The position numbers were made by a program, and so were the translations under genes. Source: Sulfurovum sp. (GTDB lineage Bacteria; Campylobacterota; Campylobacteria; Campylobacterales; Sulfurovaceae). Taken from it: DNA of 16,004 bases. Shown here piece by piece: positions 13,257 through 16,004 of this stretch. Positions within the stretch are counted from its first letter, which is position 1. Each line of letters opens with the position of its first letter. Location of the stretch: NCBI GenBank assembly GCA_026193735.1, contig JAPHUJ010000070.1, forward strand, positions 1 to 16,004, read 5' to 3'. The notes beneath the pieces were generated by a model, which saw nothing but the letters and a program-made list of their open reading frames with translations, was not told where the DNA came from and made no database searches.

Positions 13257-13805
13257 ATGCAAATAACAGTACACGGAACACCAACACCACTACTAGGTAA
13301 AAAAATTTCTATAGGAAATGAAGCGCCTGCTGCTCGTATAACTAAATTGGATGGGACACAAAATGTGATTGGAATGATCGCTCCAACTACGCAGTTACTT
13401 ATTGCGATTCCTTCTCTCAAAACAGAAGTTTGTTCTTTGGGTGCAAAGAAATTTAACGATATGGTTAAACAATTTTCTAAATTAACAACTTATATGGTTA
13501 CTACTGATGATATTGATTTTGTAAAAGAATATGGTAAAAATGAGTGTATCGAAAATGCTGAATTGGTGATAGATACAAATCTTAATTTTGCCAAAAAATA
13601 TGGGTTACTTATCTCAGAAGGTAAACTCAAAGACAGATTGGCACGTGCAGTGTATGTTATAGACCGTGAAGGACTGATCATCTATAAAGAAATTGTACCT
13701 GAGGTTGTTGACGAAGTCGATTATGAAGCTTGCCTAAAAGTGGTTGAGGAAGCAGTCAACTTCAAACAAAAAGGACATACACATGAAAATTGGATGTCTG
13801 TCTAA
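13257..13805 (+). CDS. tpx: Tpx-type thiol peroxidase (peroxiredoxin)
   Basis: Tpx peroxiredoxins reduce hydrogen peroxide and alkyl hydroperoxides with electrons from thioredoxin. The 182-residue product has the family N-terminus (ITVHGTPTPLLGKK), APAARITKLDG at 23-33, the peroxidatic site PSLKTEVC (52-59) with Thr56 and Cys59, and a second cysteine Cys97 at the place of the resolving Cys. It also has LLISEGKLKDRLARAVYVID (117-136) and the VPEVVDEVDYEACL end. The usual aspartate of PSxDT is lysine here. The ATG at 13257 has GAGGAT upstream and lies downstream of the sigma-54 promoter; the frame extends to 13203 but that ATG precedes the promoter. Placement under a nif-type promoter, divergent from nifA, suggests peroxide protection of nitrogenase. 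Confidence 0.88.
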   Translation: MQITVHGTPTPLLGKKISIGNEAPAARITKLDGTQNVIGMIAPTTQLLIAIPSLKTEVCSLGAKKFNDMVKQFSKLTTYMVTTDDIDFVKEYGKNECIENAELVIDTNLNFAKKYGLLISEGKLKDRLARAVYVIDREGLIIYKEIVPEVVDEVDYEACLKVVEEAVNFKQKGHTHENWMSV

Positions 13806-13817
13806 AATGATCTTTTA

Positions 13818-15050
13818 ATGCAGATACTTTATAGTGATACATCCTTAACACCAATGCGTGTAGCACGATCAAGTGGCTATATCGACTGGGCCTCACAGCC
13901 TTCTTTGTTTAAGCACTACCCTGATTTTTTATTTCGTTATAGGTATGAGAGTTTAGCCGCATTAAAAATTGCAGAACTATCAAGGTGTATTACTTCATGT
14001 TCAGATATAGGAGGAAAACCCTACTACCGCCTCAATACTCCCTCTGCGGGTAATTTACACCCCATAGAACTTTATGTTCAGATCCGAGGCATAAAAGGTG
14101 TGATCAGTGGTATCTATCATGTGGATGCAAAAGAGAAGTGTTTGGTATTGATACGTGAGATAGAACGTGATGGGGTAGAACCTTTCGTTGGCTTATCTAA
14201 CCGATTTAAAGGGATGCTTTTTATTGTCAGTATCGTTCCTTTTCGTTCAGAATGGAAGTATGGAGAGCGTGCTGTACGTTACTGTTATATAGATGCAGGA
14301 CACCAAACAGGAGCTATATTGGCTTCTGCTCATGTATTAGGACAAAAAGCAACAATTTTGTCAGATATTGATACTTTAAGTCTTAATGAACACATGGGAT
14401 TTTCAACGCAAGAGTTTTCTTGTATGGCTGTCAGTGTAGGGGAGGAGACAGATAAAAGTGTTGAGCCGTTCAAATCGCCACTAATACAGGTAGCACCCAC
14501 AGACTATTGTGAAAGTATAAACACATTTTCAAAGTATTTGGATCACTATAAATATACAGTCACATACCCTCCGATACAGTCATTTACAGAAAATATAGCA
14601 ACCATTTATGATCGACGTTCAGTACGACTATTTGCAGATACAATGCTCAATAGAGAGATATCAGACTATTTTTTGCAACGTAGCAGTCAAGTGTCATTAC
14701 CTCTAAGTGCATCTGTTGTTATTTTAAAAAATGCTGCAAAAGATCCCGGTATATATAAAGAGGGGAAAATACAGAAGCATGGTGAGTATGCTGATACTAT
14801 GAGTCATTTATTGGTTGATCAGTCTTTTATTAAGAATGCTGCTATGGTTATCATCTTTACTGCCAGAAAATTTACGGCACATAGCATGATATGTGCAGGT
14901 ACATTTGCACATATGCTTCATCTTGAAGCAGTAAATAATGGTATTGGTTTTACGGGTATCGGTGCTTTTTATGATGAAAAACTACAACTTTTTCTAGAAA
15001 CACAAGATCCTATAGTCTATATTTGTGCATTAGGGGAAGAAAGGTCATGA
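13818..15050 (+). CDS. Double-domain SagB/nitroreductase-like flavoprotein
   Basis: A 410-residue protein made of two nitroreductase-fold units. The first (about 46-209) has RLNTPSAGNLHPIELYV (71-87) and KYGERAVRYCYIDAGH (147-162), the pattern of SagB/ThcOx-type FMN oxidoreductases. The second (about 263-407) has the FMN-phosphate motif DRRSVR (265-270) and the closing MLHLEAVNNGIGFTGIG ... YICALGE. Nitroreductases are normally homodimers with FMN at the interface, so the fused pair may form one pseudo-dimer. SagB relatives in peptide clusters oxidise azolines, but no precursor peptide or cyclodehydratase is seen, so that function is not supported. No clear ribosome binding site precedes the ATG, which lies 12 bases after the tpx stop. 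The end overlaps the next gene in ATGA. Confidence 0.8.
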   Translation: MQILYSDTSLTPMRVARSSGYIDWASQPSLFKHYPDFLFRYRYESLAALKIAELSRCITSCSDIGGKPYYRLNTPSAGNLHPIELYVQIRGIKGVISGIYHVDAKEKCLVLIREIERDGVEPFVGLSNRFKGMLFIVSIVPFRSEWKYGERAVRYCYIDAGHQTGAILASAHVLGQKATILSDIDTLSLNEHMGFSTQEFSCMAVSVGEETDKSVEPFKSPLIQVAPTDYCESINTFSKYLDHYKYTVTYPPIQSFTENIATIYDRRSVRLFADTMLNREISDYFLQRSSQVSLPLSASVVILKNAAKDPGIYKEGKIQKHGEYADTMSHLLVDQSFIKNAAMVIIFTARKFTAHSMICAGTFAHMLHLEAVNNGIGFTGIGAFYDEKLQLFLETQDPIVYICALGEERS

Positions 15051-15349
15051 GGGATAAACAAGAAGCGCGAAAGATCCTCAATATATATCGTCTTTTTCAA
15101 CGAGATGGTACACTTTACCTTAATGATGAAACTGATACTTTAGACACACTCTTTGAGGCAGTGATCCATGCAATTTCAGACTGTGGAACGCTTAAAGCCA
15201 AGCTTCCCTACACTGAGTTTGTCTTGCCCAGTCGTAAAGTAATAGAAGGTGATAGTGGATGGGTAGGACATTTTGATGAGAAGGATAATCGCCGATTCTT
15301 TCTGAGCGACATTTATGACTATCTTTATCTCATGTATGGACGTCATTAG
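15047..15349 (+). CDS. Uncharacterised 100-residue protein of the tpx operon
   Basis: I do not recognise this protein. It is 100 residues, soluble, and mixed in charge, with one cysteine (Cys46). It shows a helical N-terminus (ARKILNIYRLFQRD), a possible turn GTLYLNDETD (21-30), a central helix (TLFEAVIHAISDCG), a basic patch around VLPSRK (59-64) and an aromatic C-terminus (DIYDYLYLMYGRH). The ATG overlaps the stop of the nitroreductase gene (ATGA) and has AAAGG seven bases upstream, so the start is secure and expression coupled; an in-frame ATG at 15023 lies inside the preceding gene and lacks support. Position between an FMN oxidoreductase and a ferredoxin suggests a partner or assembly factor for one of them, which is inference only. 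Confidence 0.75.
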   Translation: MRDKQEARKILNIYRLFQRDGTLYLNDETDTLDTLFEAVIHAISDCGTLKAKLPYTEFVLPSRKVIEGDSGWVGHFDEKDNRRFFLSDIYDYLYLMYGRH

Positions 15350-15398
15350 AACAGTTTTTGCATATATTATTGAATATCTTACGATAAAGGAGATGGCA

Positions 15399-15698
15399 GT
15401 GGCTACAGTTATCTTAAGTAATGACAATATAAAAGTAAAAGTACCTATAGGTATGACCCTACGTGAAGTAGCCCAAAAAACCGGTGCATCGATGGAGTTT
15501 GGATGTCGTGTAGGGGATTGCACTACATGTATTGCTTATGTCGATGAAGGGATGCAGTATCTCAATGAGATAAACCAAAAGGAAATAAAAGCTTTGGAAA
15601 TGCTCAATATGGATAGTGGTCAGCTGCGTTTGATGTGTCAATGTCACGTCGTAAGTGAGGAGGGCGAAATTGTGATTTCGTATCAAACATCATGTTAG
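15399..15698 (+). CDS. [2Fe-2S] ferredoxin of the tpx/flavodiiron operon
   Basis: A 99-residue ferredoxin with ligands Cys36, Cys41 and Cys44 in FGCRVGDCTTC and Cys80 in RLMCQ, plus extra Cys82 and a C-terminal Cys99. It is a paralog of the ferredoxin at 4117-4407. Start choice: the ATG at 15393 abuts the AAAGGAG ribosome binding site with no spacer, whereas the GTG at 15399 stands at normal distance and gives MATVILSNDN, aligning with the paralog's MTTRVEIVND; GTG is preferred. The stop overlaps the flavodiiron gene by seven bases. It is a natural electron donor candidate for the flavodiiron protein or the nitroreductase, which still needs biochemical proof. Confidence 0.87.
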   Translation: MATVILSNDNIKVKVPIGMTLREVAQKTGASMEFGCRVGDCTTCIAYVDEGMQYLNEINQKEIKALEMLNMDSGQLRLMCQCHVVSEEGEIVISYQTSC

Positions 15699-16004
15699 GT
15701 GCTGTAGCATCTATTGCAAATAATGTTCATTTTATCGGTGCTTTTGATCCGATGATAAGGACGTTTGACATTATTATGAAAACAGCAAACGGAAGCTCTT
15801 ATAACAGTTATCTTGTCCGAGGATCCGAAGGGTTATGTGTGATGGATACCGTCAAAAAAGAGTTTTCAGAACAGTTTTTCAAACGTTTAGAGTTGCTCTG
15901 TGAGTATGATGAGATTCGTTATATTGTTCTACATCACCTTGAGCCTGATCACTCTGGTGCTTTGGTTGAACTCATGCAGCGTGCACCTAAAGCCAAACTT
16001 ATTA
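15692..16004 (+). CDS. Flavodiiron protein, N-terminal part (3' end outside window)
   Basis: Flavodiiron proteins reduce oxygen to water, or nitric oxide to nitrous oxide, at a diiron site in a metallo-beta-lactamase-like domain, fed by an FMN flavodoxin domain. The visible 104 residues give the N-terminal strands (HFIGAFDPMIRTFD, 13-26), SSYNSYLVRG (35-44), LCVMDTVK (48-55) and the diiron motif HLEPDHSG with His82, Glu84 and Asp86 (H-x-E-x-D). The remaining lactamase and flavodoxin domains lie beyond the window. The ATG overlaps the ferredoxin stop and has no ribosome binding site of its own, so translation is probably coupled to the ferredoxin. Next to nifA and behind a sigma-54 promoter, oxygen scavenging for nitrogenase is the likely role; nitric oxide reduction is the alternative. 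Confidence 0.9.
   Translation, partial: MLGAVASIANNVHFIGAFDPMIRTFDIIMKTANGSSYNSYLVRGSEGLCVMDTVKKEFSEQFFKRLELLCEYDEIRYIVLHHLEPDHSGALVELMQRAPKAKLI

Noticed and set aside
13818..15050. SagB-like protein as part of a thiazole/oxazole peptide cluster
   Set aside because: No cyclodehydratase, precursor peptide or exporter is seen on either side in the window.
15315..15398. Ferredoxin start at 15315 or 15393
   Set aside because: 15315 adds residues foreign to the family and overlaps the preceding gene; 15393 touches the ribosome binding site. GTG at 15399 has correct spacing and aligns with the paralog.
1..16004. CRISPR arrays, tRNA or rRNA genes, insertion sequences
   Set aside because: No regularly spaced repeats, no tRNA-like cloverleaf in the gaps, no transposase-like frame; nearly every base is within or next to recognised nif-linked genes.

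Overview
The window is a contiguous piece of a nitrogen-fixation (nif) island from an AT-rich bacterium, most likely a member of the Campylobacterota (the Sulfurimonas/Sulfurovum/Arcobacter type of lineage; genus not resolvable by eye). The NifU follows the Campylobacterota pattern as I remember it from Helicobacter (MARNDLIGGALWEEYSQEVQ start, intact ferredoxin-like centre), and the three best sigma-54 promoters share GGAA-N6-TTGCAT. No rRNA, tRNA, CRISPR or insertion sequence was seen.

Layout. (1) Positions 1-4407, plus strand: nifN (5' end outside the window), nifX, a NifX-associated DUF269 gene, flavodoxin nifF, nifW, nifZ, a Shethna-protein-II-like [2Fe-2S] protein and a second [2Fe-2S] ferredoxin, closed by a hairpin at 4422-4442. 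(2) 4622-5890, plus: rpoN (sigma-54). (3) 5935-7277, minus: a protein of three GAF-like repeats and a PII-like protein with a shortened T-loop, convergent with rpoN across a shared hairpin. (4) 7473-11435, plus: nifU, an aldo/keto reductase, an FAD-dependent oxidoreductase of the fumarate reductase/L-aspartate oxidase family, and nifT, all tightly packed. (5) 11482-13104, minus: nifA. (6) 13257-16004, plus: a Tpx-type peroxiredoxin, a double-domain SagB-like nitroreductase, an unknown 100-residue protein, a third [2Fe-2S] ferredoxin and the start of a flavodiiron protein that runs off the end.

How it fits together. Region 1 makes the FeMo-cofactor precursor (NifN, NifX), matures or protects the MoFe protein (NifW, NifZ) and supplies electrons (NifF, ferredoxins). 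Regions 2, 3 and 5 are regulatory: the sigma factor, its activator NifA, and two putative sensors. Regions 1 (FeSII-like protein) and 6 (peroxiredoxin, flavodiiron protein) look like oxygen protection for a microaerophilic diazotroph.

The most interesting hidden structure is regulatory. Sigma-54 -24/-12 elements precede the PII-like gene, nifU and tpx, with a degenerate one before rpoN. Each has an ACA-(A/T-rich)-TGT-like dyad centred about 34-38 bases upstream of its -24 GG. A similar dyad sits before nifW. This may be the binding site of the local NifA, since the classical TGT-N10-ACA site is absent from the gaps examined.
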